DNA of 64,000 nucleotides from Izhakiella capsodis (GCF_900115045.1 NZ_FOVC01000009.1:1-64000); one strand, 5' to 3'. Numbered from the stretch's first letter, positions 8,725-17,633 are shown. The notes: generated by a model not told the origin, from the sequence alone. Made by a program: numbers and translations.

Positions 8725-10224
8725 TTAATTCAGTTTGTCCGTTTTTGTAGCGGACGTATTTATAATTGCCAGCTCGTCCCATATAGCATCAATGCGCGCG
8801 GTAACATCGGGATCTTTACGTATCGGTCGTCCCCATTCGCGCGTGGTTTCACCCGGCCATTTATTAGTGGCATCCATACCCATTTTAGAACCCAAACCGG
8901 AAACGGGCGAAGCAAAATCCAGATAATCAATCGGCGTATTTTCCACCAAAACCGTATCTCTGGCCGGATCCATACGGGTTGTAATTGCCCAGATGACGTC
9001 GTTCCAGTCGCGAGCATTGATATCATCATCACAGACAATAACGAATTTGGTATACATAAACTGACGCAAGAACGACCAGACGCCCATCATTACGCGTTTT
9101 GCATGACCGGCATACTGTTTTTTCATTGTAACGACCGCCAGCCGGTATGAGCAGCCTTCAGGCGGTAGATAGAAATCAACAATTTCCGGAAACTGTTTTT
9201 GCAGAATCGGAACAAAAACCTCATTTAGCGCAACACCCAGCACCGCGGGTTCATCCGGCGGACGACCGGTATAAGTTGAGTGATAGATAGCATCACTGCG
9301 CTGCGTAATATGGGTTACCGTAAATACCGGAAAACTGTCCACTTCATTATAGTAGCCGGTATGATCGCCATAGGGCCCTTCCGGCGCTACCTCGCCAGGC
9401 TCAATGTATCCCTCAAGGATAATTTCAGCGCTAGCCGGAACGTCGAGCTCATTGGAAACACATTTAACCACTTCGGTTTTTGTTCCACGCAGCAGGCCAG
9501 CAAATGCATATTCAGAAAGCGTATCCGGCACCGGTGTCACCGCCCCGAGAATCGTTGCCGGATCGGCACCCAGAGCAACAGCTATCGGAAAGCGTTTACC
9601 CGGGTGTTGCTGGCACCACTCCTGAAAATCCAACGCCCCCCCGCGATGGGACAGCCAGCGCATGATCAGTTTATTCCTGCCGATAACCTGCTGGCGATAG
9701 ACTCCCAGATTCTGGCGCTCTTTGGCTGGCCCGCGAGTGACGGTTAACCCCCAGGTAATCAGCGGCGCGGCATCATCTGGCCAGCACTGCATAACCGGTA
9801 TGCGCCGCAAATCGACATCATCGCCCTGCCATATCTGCTGCTGGCAGGGCGCGCTGCGCAGCCGTTTGGTTGGCATATTCAGCACCTGCTTCCACTGAGG
9901 GATCTTGTCGAAAAAATCACGAAAACCACGTGGCGGCTCCGGCTCTTTAAGAAAAGCCAGTAGCCTGCCAACATCACGCAGCGCGCTGACATCTTCCTGC
10001 CCCATACCGAGCGCAACGCGTCCGGGCGTGCCAAATAAATTGCACAGCACTGGCATGCTATATCCTTTCGGATTTTCAAACAAAAGGGCCGGGCCGCCAG
10101 CGCGTAACGTACGGTCGGCGATCTCAGTCATTTCGAGGTAGGGATCGACAGACTGTTTGACTCTTTTCAGTTCCCCGCGCTGTTCAAGCAGGGCAATAAA
10201 ATCGCGTAAGTCGTGGTATCTCAT
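8725..10224 (-). CDS. ubiD: 4-hydroxy-3-octaprenylbenzoate decarboxylase UbiD
   Basis: UbiD removes the carboxyl group of 3-octaprenyl-4-hydroxybenzoate in ubiquinone synthesis, using prenylated FMN made by UbiX. The sequence follows E. coli UbiD throughout; conserved blocks include ERQNLGVYRQQ, NKLIMRWLSHRGGALD, EGPYGDHTGYYNE and MGVWSFLRQFMYTKF. I start at the ATG at 10224 (MRYHDLRDFI, 499 aa), which aligns with E. coli and has AAGAG upstream; a six-codon extension lacks a ribosome-binding site. It is divergent from rfaH. Confidence 0.97.
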   Translation of the reverse strand: MRYHDLRDFIALLEQRGELKRVKQSVDPYLEMTEIADRTLRAGGPALLFENPKGYSMPVLCNLFGTPGRVALGMGQEDVSALRDVGRLLAFLKEPEPPRGFRDFFDKIPQWKQVLNMPTKRLRSAPCQQQIWQGDDVDLRRIPVMQCWPDDAAPLITWGLTVTRGPAKERQNLGVYRQQVIGRNKLIMRWLSHRGGALDFQEWCQQHPGKRFPIAVALGADPATILGAVTPVPDTLSEYAFAGLLRGTKTEVVKCVSNELDVPASAEIILEGYIEPGEVAPEGPYGDHTGYYNEVDSFPVFTVTHITQRSDAIYHSTYTGRPPDEPAVLGVALNEVFVPILQKQFPEIVDFYLPPEGCSYRLAVVTMKKQYAGHAKRVMMGVWSFLRQFMYTKFVIVCDDDINARDWNDVIWAITTRMDPARDTVLVENTPIDYLDFASPVSGLGSKMGMDATNKWPGETTREWGRPIRKDPDVTARIDAIWDELAIINTSATKTDKLN

Positions 10225-10256
10225 GACTTCTCTTTTTACCATCTGTGGGACTGATC

Positions 10257-10262
10257 ATTATA
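10257..10262 (-). promoter_or_regulatory. probable ubiD -10 element
   Basis: A perfect TATAAT lies on the minus strand 33 bp upstream of the ubiD start, which would give a short leader of about 26 nt. The matching -35 (TATCAC, 17 bp upstream) is weak, so the call rests on the -10. Confidence 0.45.
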
Positions 10263-10352
10263 GAGTTCAATTTTTTATAGTGATACCTCAGCAGTGGCTA
10301 ACGGCTCAATCCGACAACATCGGCGCACATCTGGAAGACGACCTTATGGTGG

Positions 10353-10381
10353 TTGCCAGCTGGCCCGGCAGTCACTATCAT
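10353..10381 (+). promoter_or_regulatory. probable rfaH promoter
   Basis: TTGCCA at 10353-10358 and TATCAT at 10376-10381 are separated by exactly 17 bp. Transcription would start near 10388, about 40 nt before the rfaH start codon. Confidence 0.55.
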
Positions 10382-10426
10382 TATCCATTTATTATTATCA
10401 GCCGCCTGATAGTGGGAAAACGACGT

Positions 10427-10924
10427 ATGATGGGATCCTGGCATCTTCTGTACTGCAAACGTGGTCAGCTAATGCGCGCTAGAGAACACCTTGAGCGCCA
10501 GAGCGTGAATTGCCTCAGCCCGATGATTACAATGGACAAGCTGGTGCGGGGAAGACGTACTCAGGTTAATGAACCGCTGTTTCCTAACTATCTGTTCATT
10601 GAATTCGATCCGGAAGTGATTCATACAACGACCATCAGTGCAACCCGTGGCGTCAGCCATTTTGTTCGCTTTAGCAATCATCCCGCCACCGTGCCACCGG
10701 ATGTCATTCAGGGGTTACAAAACAAAGCGCCTAAAACCGGCATTGATCCAGCACTACCACAGCCAGGCGACCAAGTTGTTATTACTTCCGGCGCTTTTGA
10801 AGGGCTGCACGCTATTTTTACCGAACCGGATGGTGAAGCTCGTTCGATGCTATTGCTCAACCTGCTTAATAAACAGGTCACACACATCATGGAAAATAAA
10901 CAGTTCCATAAGTTAGTACACTAA
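10427..10924 (+). CDS. rfaH: transcription/translation antitermination factor RfaH
   Basis: RfaH is a NusG paralogue recruited to RNA polymerase paused at ops sites; it prevents Rho termination and recruits ribosomes in long surface-polysaccharide and toxin operons. The N-terminal NGN domain (about 1-100) has SWHLLYCKRGQ, EPLFPNYLFIEFDPE and ATRGVSHFVRF, and the C-terminal KOW domain has GDQVVITSGAFEGLHAIFTE and EARSMLLLNLL. E. coli RfaH is 162 aa. GGGA ends 9 nt before the ATG at 10427 (165 aa); the adjacent ATG at 10430 gives 164 aa. The open frame runs back to 10157, but nothing there resembles RfaH. Confidence 0.95.
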   Translation: MMGSWHLLYCKRGQLMRAREHLERQSVNCLSPMITMDKLVRGRRTQVNEPLFPNYLFIEFDPEVIHTTTISATRGVSHFVRFSNHPATVPPDVIQGLQNKAPKTGIDPALPQPGDQVVITSGAFEGLHAIFTEPDGEARSMLLLNLLNKQVTHIMENKQFHKLVH

Positions 10925-10948
10925 TAGGTTTGCAAATCTGTAAACATC

Positions 10949-10976
10949 AAAAAAAACGGGCCGGACATCCGACCCC
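10949..10976 (-). terminator. hemB intrinsic terminator
   Basis: On the minus strand GGGTCGGA-TG-TCCGGCCC forms an 8-bp stem with one G-T pair, followed by a run of eight T residues. Read on the plus strand the stem has a mismatch and no T-run, so it serves hemB rather than rfaH. Confidence 0.75.
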
Positions 10977-10982
10977 GAAAGC

Positions 10983-12008
10983 TTAACGTGCTTGCATCTT
11001 TTCATTGTGAAGCCACTGCGCTACTCGTTTAGAAAAGTAGGTCAGTATGCCGGTTGCCCCGGCACGTTTAAAACAAAGCAGCGACTCCATCACCGCTGGC
11101 TTTTCTGCCAGCCACCCGTTCTGTATCGCCGCCATATGCATGGCATATTCGCCCGAGACCTGATAAGCAAAAGTCGGAACACCGAAGGTATCTTTAACGC
11201 GGCGTATGATGTCCAGGTAAGGCATACCCGGTTTGACCATCACCATATCAGCACCTTCCTGCAAATCCTGGGCAATTTCCTGCAAAGCTTCATCGCTATT
11301 AGCCGGATCCATCTGATAGGTCATTTTATTGCCGCCTTTCAGATTGCCCGCAGAACCGATGGCATCGCGAAACGGACCATAATAGCAGGAAGCGTATTTT
11401 GCCGAATAAGCCATAATCTGAGTATTAACCTGTCGTTCTGACTCCAGACGATCGCGGATAGCGGCAATACGTCCATCCATCATGTCGCTGGGAGCGACGA
11501 TTTCGGCTCCGGCCTCGGCGTGGGAAAGCGCCTGCCGCACCAGAATCTCTTTAGTTATATCGTTGATGACATAACCCTCGTGATCAATGACTCCATCCTG
11601 ACCGTGGGTCGTATAGGGATCGAGAGCAACGTCAGTTAACAGCCCCAGTTCTGGTACCGCATCTTTCAATACCCGCACGCTACGCTGTACCAGTCCATCG
11701 GGATTATAAGCCTCATCAGCCTGTAGAGATTTCTTATCCGCCTCGATAACCGGGAACAGCGACAGAACCGGAACGCCAAGTTTGGCAACCTCTTCTGCTT
11801 CTTTTAACAGCAGATCGATAGTCATACGATAGACGCCTGGCATTGAGGGCACTTGTTGCTTCTTATTCTGTCCTTCCATCACGAAGACCGGGTAGATCAG
11901 GTCATTAATGGTCAGCTGGTTTTCCGCCGCGAGGCGGCGGCTGAAATCATGACAACGAATGCGACGCAGGCGGCGTCCGGGAAAGCTCCCTGGAAACACA
12001 TAACTCAT
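10983..12008 (-). CDS. hemB: delta-aminolevulinic acid dehydratase, Mg-type HemB
   Basis: HemB condenses two 5-aminolevulinate molecules to porphobilinogen. It is a 341-aa TIM-barrel protein with the Schiff-base lysines K204 (YSAKYAS) and K259 (MVKPGMPYLD). It resembles Pseudomonas HemB far more than E. coli HemB: residues 126-139 (DVALDPYTTHGQDG) replace the Zn cysteines of the E. coli enzyme (C120, C122, C130) with Ala, Asp and Asp, and PSDMMDGR and YQMDPANSDEA are present. Such cysteine-poor enzymes use Mg rather than active-site Zn. GGAG lies 9 nt upstream of the ATG. E. coli keeps hemB elsewhere; a rfaH-hemB-tatD arrangement is known from Yersinia-like genomes. Confidence 0.95.
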   Translation of the reverse strand: MSYVFPGSFPGRRLRRIRCHDFSRRLAAENQLTINDLIYPVFVMEGQNKKQQVPSMPGVYRMTIDLLLKEAEEVAKLGVPVLSLFPVIEADKKSLQADEAYNPDGLVQRSVRVLKDAVPELGLLTDVALDPYTTHGQDGVIDHEGYVINDITKEILVRQALSHAEAGAEIVAPSDMMDGRIAAIRDRLESERQVNTQIMAYSAKYASCYYGPFRDAIGSAGNLKGGNKMTYQMDPANSDEALQEIAQDLQEGADMVMVKPGMPYLDIIRRVKDTFGVPTFAYQVSGEYAMHMAAIQNGWLAEKPAVMESLLCFKRAGATGILTYFSKRVAQWLHNEKMQAR

Positions 12009-12044
12009 TTTTCTTTTCTCCGGATTACTAGAGGCCCGGCCTTG

Positions 12045-12824
12045 TCAAAGTTGAAAAAGTCGGCGCGTATTTTCATTAGTTTTCTGCGCCAGCATTTCAG
12101 CCTCTTCACCACGCCAGCGGGCAACCTGCTGAACAATATGGGGCAGAAAACAGGGTTCATTCCGGCGAGAAACCGGCTGAGGGCGTATATCGCGCGGTAG
12201 CAGATACGGTGCATCAGTCTCCAGTAGCAGTCTGTCCAGCGGTATACACGGCAAAAGCGCTCGTTGCTCAAGGCCACGGCGCTCGTCGCATACCCAACCG
12301 GTAATGCCGATATGAAGCCCGGCAGCAAGGCATTCGTCCAGCTCAGCAAGGGTGCCGGTGAAGCAGTGGATCACCGCCCCCCTCAGCTGCGGTATCCACG
12401 GCTTTAATATTGCCATAAAGCGTGAGTGCGCATCACGGCAGTGAAGAAAAACGGGTAATTGCAGTTCACTCGCCAGCGCCAGTTGAGCATTAAAAGCATA
12501 AGCCTGCTGTTCGGGAGTGGAAAAATTACGGTTAAAATCAAGCCCGCATTCACCCATTGCCACCACCTGCGCGTGGCGGGCAAGACCACGTAGCGTTCCT
12601 GCTATTTCGGCTGACCATTCACTGGCATGATGTGGATGGACTCCTGCCGTTGACCAGCAAAAGCCCTCATTTTCACAGGCAAGAGCCAGCGCCTGTTGGC
12701 TCTCCAGCGCGTTGGTCCCGGTAATTAATATGCCGGTGACACCCGCATCACAAGCCCTTTTAATCACCTGACAGCGATCTTTGGCAAATCGTGTACTGGT
12801 AAGATTTACACCAATATCAAACAT
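12045..12824 (-). CDS. tatD: TatD family metal-dependent hydrolase
   Basis: TatD is a cytoplasmic metal-dependent nuclease (3'-5' exonuclease on single-stranded DNA/RNA) of the amidohydrolase TIM-barrel superfamily. Recognisable motifs are GVHPHHAS, GECGLDFNRNFS, HCRDAH, HCFTGT and ETDAPYLLPRD, which carry the metal-binding His, Glu and Asp residues. I start at MFDIGVNLTS (259 aa), which aligns with E. coli and has GGAAGG 4 nt upstream; an ATG five codons earlier is less likely. It lies 60 bp after tatC, as in E. coli, although TatD is not needed for protein export. Confidence 0.95.
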   Translation of the reverse strand: MFDIGVNLTSTRFAKDRCQVIKRACDAGVTGILITGTNALESQQALALACENEGFCWSTAGVHPHHASEWSAEIAGTLRGLARHAQVVAMGECGLDFNRNFSTPEQQAYAFNAQLALASELQLPVFLHCRDAHSRFMAILKPWIPQLRGAVIHCFTGTLAELDECLAAGLHIGITGWVCDERRGLEQRALLPCIPLDRLLLETDAPYLLPRDIRPQPVSRRNEPCFLPHIVQQVARWRGEEAEMLAQKTNENTRRLFQL

Positions 12825-12840
12825 GAGCCTTCCAAACATT

Positions 12841-12860
12841 AACCGCCCGTATGGGCGGTT
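12841..12860. repeat. 8-bp inverted repeat between tatC and tatD
   Basis: AACCGCCC-GTAT-GGGCGGTT is a perfect hairpin in the 60-bp gap between tatC and tatD. It has no adjacent U-run on the minus strand (AATG follows). It may partly terminate or stabilise the tatABC message and leave lower tatD expression. Confidence 0.6.
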
Positions 12861-12884
12861 GTGTCATATCTGTGGTCGCCAGAC

Positions 12885-13640
12885 TTACAATTCTGATTCA
12901 GGCTCTTCATCTTTACGACGATTTTTACCCACATAAAAGCGCGAGAAGAAAACACCGATCTCAAACAGCATATACATGGGAATTGCCAGTAAGGTTTGTG
13001 AAAATACATCCGGGGGCGTCAGGAACATTGCAACAACGAAGGCACCAACCAGAATATAGGGTCGCTTTTTTTTAAGATCCTCTGGCGAGGTTACCCCACT
13101 CCAACACAGCAGCACAATCGCTATTGGCACCTCAAATGAGACGCCAAACGCCATGAAGAGCGTCATAACAAAATCAAGATAGTTACTGATATCGGTTGCA
13201 ATCATGACGCCCTGTGGTGCGGTTTTGGAAAAAAAACCAAAAGCGATGGGGAAAACCACAAAGTAAGCAAAAGAAACACCAATATAGAACAACAGTGTGC
13301 TGGAGAACAGCAGCGGCATAATCAGCTGTCGCTCATGGCGATACAGTGCAGGAGCAACAAATGCCCAGATCTGATAGAGGATGATTGGCACGGCAAGAAA
13401 CACCGAGACAACGACAGTAAGCTTGATCGGCGTTAAAAAAGGCGATGCTACACCGGTTGCAATCATACTTGCGCCATGAGGCAACTGGCGGATAAGCGGT
13501 GAGGCGACCAGATGGTAAATATCGTTAGAAAAATAAAGCAGGCAGAAAAAAATCACCACCACCGCAATGATGCAGTTCAGCAGGCGTTTTCGCAGCTCGA
13601 TCAGGTGGCTGATGAGCGGTTGGGTATCTTCAACGTCCAT
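12885..13640 (-). CDS. tatC: Sec-independent protein translocase subunit TatC
   Basis: TatC is the six-helix inner-membrane receptor of the twin-arginine translocase; with TatB it binds RR signal peptides of folded proteins. The N-terminus MDVEDTQPLISHLIELRKRL carries the signal-peptide contact region, and FxxxFxxP-like segments FAYFVVFPIAFGF and YLDFVMTLFMAFGVSFEVP lie in the periplasmic/third and fourth helix region. It is 251 aa against 258 in E. coli. It is two bases from tatB, so the genes are co-translated. Confidence 0.97.
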   Translation of the reverse strand: MDVEDTQPLISHLIELRKRLLNCIIAVVVIFFCLLYFSNDIYHLVASPLIRQLPHGASMIATGVASPFLTPIKLTVVVSVFLAVPIILYQIWAFVAPALYRHERQLIMPLLFSSTLLFYIGVSFAYFVVFPIAFGFFSKTAPQGVMIATDISNYLDFVMTLFMAFGVSFEVPIAIVLLCWSGVTSPEDLKKKRPYILVGAFVVAMFLTPPDVFSQTLLAIPMYMLFEIGVFFSRFYVGKNRRKDEEPESEL

Positions 13641-13642
13641 GT

Positions 13643-14164
13643 TTAGCGTTCATCACTAACTTCTGAAGGAGACGTAGTGTTGCGCACAGTAGCGTTCCTC
13701 GGAGTGGCGCCAACGTCAACCTGCGGCACCGAAGTTTCAGGCGACTGCTCAGGCGCGCTCGCCTGATGGTTGGCTTGAGCGGGCGTAGCACCGTCATGAG
13801 ACTCTGTCGGGTCTTTTAACAGAGGATTATGGATGGTGTGAGCCTGCTGATCATGCTCTTTTTCCGGATCATTAAGATAGGTACGTCTAAGTGATTCCGC
13901 TGAATGTTTCAACTCATCCATTGATGCTTTTAGTTCCGGAGAAAGGCTGTCTTTACTTGCCTGTTCAACCTTCTTGAGGCTGTCTTGTAACTCATGTAAC
14001 TTCAGCTCTTGCGCCAGCTCGTTCTGGACGTTCGCCGCCAGCGACCTCATTGCACGGATCCAACCCATAACGGTTTTTACCGCAACTGGCAATCTTTTTG
14101 GCCCCAATACCACCAGACCAATAATAAACACCAGCAGTAACTCACTAAAGCCAATGTCGAACAC
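13643..14164 (-). CDS. tatB: Sec-independent protein translocase subunit TatB
   Basis: TatB joins TatC in the receptor complex of the Tat pathway. The sequence starts with a short membrane helix (FSELLLVFIIGLVVLGP, residues 6-22) ending in the conserved G-P hinge, then an amphipathic helix and a polar, proline- and glutamine-rich tail. Its 173 aa compares with 171 in E. coli. The tail (residues about 100-173) is variable and low in complexity, as usual for the family. It is second in tatABC, three bases from tatA. Confidence 0.96.
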   Translation of the reverse strand: MFDIGFSELLLVFIIGLVVLGPKRLPVAVKTVMGWIRAMRSLAANVQNELAQELKLHELQDSLKKVEQASKDSLSPELKASMDELKHSAESLRRTYLNDPEKEHDQQAHTIHNPLLKDPTESHDGATPAQANHQASAPEQSPETSVPQVDVGATPRNATVRNTTSPSEVSDER

Positions 14165-14167
14165 GGT

Positions 14168-14425
14168 TTATACCTGCTCTTTATCTTTTTTAATCTCGTC
14201 TTTAACGACTGTTTCCTGTGGTTGATCGTGGGTCACTCGCGCATGGAAGTCCGCATCCTGCCCGGGCTTTTTCTCTGTTTCATCGTCGTCACTCATCGCC
14301 TTCTTAAAGCCCTTAAGAGAAGCACCAAGATCGGAGCCCAGGGTACGCAGCTTTTTGGTACCAAACAATAAGACCACGATTACCGCGACAACAAGTAAAT
14401 GACCAAAACTTAAACCACCTAACAT
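14168..14425 (-). CDS. tatA: Sec-independent protein translocase subunit TatA
   Basis: TatA oligomerises at the TatBC receptor to form the protein-conducting element. The single N-terminal helix (FGHLLVVAVIVVLLFG) leads into the F-G-K-K-L hinge, an amphipathic helix ending in LKGFKKAMSDD, and an acidic tail. I take MLGGLSFG at 14425 as the start (85 aa; E. coli 89), with GGGGGCGA 5 nt upstream. A longer open frame of 25 more codons does not align with TatA. It is first of tatABC. Confidence 0.95.
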   Translation of the reverse strand: MLGGLSFGHLLVVAVIVVLLFGTKKLRTLGSDLGASLKGFKKAMSDDDETEKKPGQDADFHARVTHDQPQETVVKDEIKKDKEQV

Positions 14426-14542
14426 TATTCGCCCCCATATATAAAGAAAGTTTTTTGCAGTATATAACAGCTCAAACCTCGCTGACGATGCTATCAACAC
14501 GTTCAGAAGAGATTCATGCGGGTTATTTACGCTTCATGACAA

Positions 14543-16180
14543 TTATTCAGTCCGACGCCAACCCACCAGCCAGCAGACGATCCCGCCTGCTATCAACAAA
14601 GCCGGAAACAGATCCAAGCCTGGGCGTTGTAATAGTATTCCAGTGCCGCTAAGGAGCAGCGTCGCACCAACGCCGAACAGGTAGCGAGACTGACTATGGC
14701 GCGTCCGCTCAATTCTCAGGTCATTGGCTAATTTATCAACGCTATGCTGCAGAAGCTTATGCTGGCGCAAGCTATCATAAAATAACTCCGGCAACTCAGG
14801 CAGTTTCTCCGCCCAGAAAGGCGCTTTATCTTTCAGGGCACGCAGCACCGCCGGCAAACCAATTTGTTCTTTGATCCAGTTTTCAAGAAATGGCTTGGCC
14901 GTTTTCCATAAGTCCAGCTGTGGATAAAGCTGACGTCCCACACCTTCCACATACAGCAACGTTTTTTGCAGCAAAACTAGCTGTGGCTGGACCTCCATAT
15001 TAAAACGACGGGCGGTATTAAACAGATTAAGTAGAACGTGGCCAAACGAAATCTCAGCTAGCGGCTTTTCAAAAATAGGTTCGCATACGGTACGAATAGA
15101 AAATTCAAAGTCTTCAACGTTAGTATCAGGCGGTACCCAGCCGGAATCGACGTGAAGCTCAGCCACCCTGCGATAATCACGATTAAAAAAAGCGATAAAA
15201 TTTTCGGCCAGATAGCGTTTGTCTTCTTTGTTTAGCGAACCGACAATGCCGCAATCTATACCGATGTACTGCGGATCCTCTGGATGCTCATAGCTAACAA
15301 AGATATTGCCTGGATGCATATCCGCATGAAAAAAGCTGTCGCGGAAGACCTGGGTAAAAAACACCTGCACACCACGCTCGGCCAGCAGCTTCAGGTTTAC
15401 ACCATGCTGCTCAAGAGCCACCAAATCGGAAATAGGAATACCGTAAATGCGCTCCATAACCAACATATTTTCGCTGCAATAATCCGGAAACACCTCGGGT
15501 ACGTACAGCATTTTACTGTCTTCAAAATTGCGCCGTAACTGAATTGCATTAGCAGCTTCGCGTAACAAATTCAGCTCATCCAGCAGCGTTTTTTCATAAT
15601 CAGCTACCACTTCAAGCGGCCGCAGTCGCCGGCCATCATGCAGTAGTCGGGGCACCCAGCGCGCAAGGCGATAAATCAGCTTCATATCCGCTTTGATCAC
15701 TGGCACGATATCAGGACGAATGACTTTGATCACCACTTCGCGCCCGTTTTCACGCAGTGTCGCGGTATGCACCTGAGCAATAGATGCCGAAGCCAGCGGC
15801 TTCACTTCAAAATTATCGAATACGGCGCTGACCGGCTGGCCCAATGACAACTCAATCTGCTGCTGTGCTTTGTGCCCATCAAAGGGCGCGACCCTATCCT
15901 GAAGCATTGCCAGCTGATCGGCGATATTCGGTGGGAACAGGTCGCGGCGGGTAGACATCAGTTGACCGAATTTTATCCAAACCGGTCCCAGCTGCTCCAG
16001 AGCCAGGCGCAGACGTTCGCCTAATGGTTGTCCTGCATGCTTATCAGACAACCAGAAAAGGCACTTACGCCATAACCGCAGTGGAATAGCAAAGCGCGTT
16101 TTGGGTATCAGCTCATCCAGTCCATAGCTGAGAAATACGCTAATAATATAATAGAGACGTCGAATTTCACCCGGGGTCAT
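14543..16180 (-). CDS. ubiB: ubiquinone biosynthesis atypical kinase UbiB
   Basis: UbiB is an ADCK/COQ8-type atypical kinase/ATPase required for ubiquinone synthesis, probably by supporting the Ubi complex and extracting lipid intermediates. The KxGQ signature is KFGQLMSTRRD; further motifs are EVVIKVIRPDI (Ala-rich loop/Lys), HADMHPGNI (catalytic-loop-like) and IDCGIVGSL (DFG-like). Two hydrophobic helices sit at the C-terminus (LFGVGATLLLSGTGILL and LFPALLIAGGIVCWLVGW). It is 545 aa (E. coli 546). Its ATG overlaps the ubiJ stop by 4 nt. Confidence 0.97.
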   Translation of the reverse strand: MTPGEIRRLYYIISVFLSYGLDELIPKTRFAIPLRLWRKCLFWLSDKHAGQPLGERLRLALEQLGPVWIKFGQLMSTRRDLFPPNIADQLAMLQDRVAPFDGHKAQQQIELSLGQPVSAVFDNFEVKPLASASIAQVHTATLRENGREVVIKVIRPDIVPVIKADMKLIYRLARWVPRLLHDGRRLRPLEVVADYEKTLLDELNLLREAANAIQLRRNFEDSKMLYVPEVFPDYCSENMLVMERIYGIPISDLVALEQHGVNLKLLAERGVQVFFTQVFRDSFFHADMHPGNIFVSYEHPEDPQYIGIDCGIVGSLNKEDKRYLAENFIAFFNRDYRRVAELHVDSGWVPPDTNVEDFEFSIRTVCEPIFEKPLAEISFGHVLLNLFNTARRFNMEVQPQLVLLQKTLLYVEGVGRQLYPQLDLWKTAKPFLENWIKEQIGLPAVLRALKDKAPFWAEKLPELPELFYDSLRQHKLLQHSVDKLANDLRIERTRHSQSRYLFGVGATLLLSGTGILLQRPGLDLFPALLIAGGIVCWLVGWRRTE

Positions 16181-16782
16181 TGCGCCTCCAGCTTGTTGAG
16201 TCGGGCGTCAAGGTCAAGCAGATGACGTTCGATTGATTCAACTTCATCCGCAAACCAGGCAGCCTCCAGCCCACCCGGCGCCAGACGCCACTCTTCGGTG
16301 ATCGTCTCGGATAAATAACGTTTTTTACGCGCCGCATCCCGACCTAAAAACGCCAGATTCTTTTTCAAAATCACGCCAAGCCCGTGAGCAGCCACGTCGC
16401 CCATCCAAGGGGCAAGGTATTCAGCCGGATCAAATTCAGCAAGATCAATTAGCGCGGAAAACTGCTGTACGACCTGTAAGTCACCATCGACTTTCAGCTC
16501 ACCGCTGCGAATCAAAACCGACAACTGCTGACGGTCACGAAGTTTCTTCAGCGTAGAGAGGCGAGTGTGTACGCGACAGTCAGCCTGGTCTTCCCAGACG
16601 CTGATAACATCAACCTGATGCTCACTGAATAATAAAATTAGCGGATGGGAAAGGCCCTGCAATTCAAGTGAAAGGCTACGGCCAGCAAGGCGCTGGCGGG
16701 CAGATTTCAGCCCGCGGTCGCGATAGAAAACGTAGTTGAACACTGTTTCCAGCCCAGCGGTCAACAGCGGCATGATAGTCAT
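16177..16782 (-). CDS. ubiJ: ubiquinone biosynthesis accessory factor UbiJ
   Basis: UbiJ binds ubiquinone intermediates through an SCP2 lipid-binding domain and, with UbiK, organises the cytosolic Ubi enzyme complex. The SCP2 domain covers about residues 15-115, including RDRQQLSVLIRSGELKVDGD and FSALIDLAEFDPAEYLAPW. A C-terminal amphipathic/coiled-coil helix (EVESIERHLLDLDARLNKLE) is the expected UbiK contact. It is 201 aa, the same as E. coli. AGGAAAG precedes the ATG; an ATG three codons in is possible. It lies between ubiE (12-bp gap) and ubiB (4-nt overlap). Confidence 0.95.
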   Translation of the reverse strand: MTIMPLLTAGLETVFNYVFYRDRGLKSARQRLAGRSLSLELQGLSHPLILLFSEHQVDVISVWEDQADCRVHTRLSTLKKLRDRQQLSVLIRSGELKVDGDLQVVQQFSALIDLAEFDPAEYLAPWMGDVAAHGLGVILKKNLAFLGRDAARKKRYLSETITEEWRLAPGGLEAAWFADEVESIERHLLDLDARLNKLEAQ

Positions 16783-16794
16783 GAGCTTTCCTGC

Positions 16795-17550
16795 TTAAAA
16801 CTTAAATCCACGATGCAGCGCCACTATGCCGCCAGTCAGGTTGTGAAAGCTGGTGTTTTCAAAACCAGCCGACGTCATCATCTGCTTGAGCGTTTCCTGA
16901 TCCGGATGCATGCGAATTGATTCCGCCAGATAACGGTAGCTTTCTGCATCTTTCGCCACCAGCTCACCAATGCGCGGCAAAACGTGAAACGAATAAGCAT
17001 CGTAGGCTTTGCTCAGCGGCTCAAACACTGGGCGGGAAAACTCCAGAATTAACAGCCTCCCGCCGGGCTTCAGCACCCGAAACATAGAGGCCAGCGCTTT
17101 GTCTTTATCCGTTACGTTGCGTAAGCCAAATGAAATGGTAATGCAATCGAATGTATTGTCGGGAAAGGGCAACGCCTCGGCATTGGCTTGCACATAGCTG
17201 ACATTACCCAGTACGCCTTTATTACGCAGCTTATCGCGCCCCATTTTCAGCATAGAACTATTGATATCTGCCAGAACAACTTCACCGGTTTCACCAATAA
17301 TGCGCGAGAACTTAGCGGTCAAATCGCCGGTTCCCCCAGCCAGATCCAACACTTTCTGCCCACGCCGTACGCCGCTGCAATCGATTGTGAAGCGTTTCCA
17401 GATGCGATGTATTCCCAGCGACATCAGGTCATTCATGAGATCATATTTTGCCGCCACGGAGTGAAAAACATCGGCAACCATTCCGGCTTTTTCTTCTTTC
17501 GCCACAGTGCGAAATCCGAAATGTGTCGTTTCCTCGTTATTATCTGCCAT
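16795..17550 (-). CDS. ubiE: ubiquinone/menaquinone C-methyltransferase UbiE
   Basis: UbiE is a SAM-dependent C-methyltransferase that acts on 2-octaprenyl-6-methoxybenzoquinol and on demethylmenaquinol, so it serves both quinones. The SAM-binding motif LDLAGGTGDLTAKF lies at about residues 68-81; DVFHSVAAKYDLMNDLMS and ITISFGLRNVTDKDKAL are family signatures. It is 251 aa, the E. coli length. It heads ubiE-ubiJ-ubiB. Confidence 0.98.
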   Translation of the reverse strand: MADNNEETTHFGFRTVAKEEKAGMVADVFHSVAAKYDLMNDLMSLGIHRIWKRFTIDCSGVRRGQKVLDLAGGTGDLTAKFSRIIGETGEVVLADINSSMLKMGRDKLRNKGVLGNVSYVQANAEALPFPDNTFDCITISFGLRNVTDKDKALASMFRVLKPGGRLLILEFSRPVFEPLSKAYDAYSFHVLPRIGELVAKDAESYRYLAESIRMHPDQETLKQMMTSAGFENTSFHNLTGGIVALHRGFKF

Positions 17551-17633
17551 GCGCTTTGCCTACTGGATTATCTTACATTCTCGTATTGCCACAGTGTACC
17601 AGAGTCCATCTAACCTGACACCCTGAGGACGGG

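Noticed and set aside
9150..9163. GGCGGTAG resembling an RfaH ops element
   Set aside because: It lies inside ubiD on the antisense strand, does not match beyond the first eight bases and has no polysaccharide operon behind it.
10157..10426. N-terminal extension of the rfaH frame
   Set aside because: It covers the start of ubiD, both promoters and has no match to RfaH; the ribosome-binding site supports 10427/10430.
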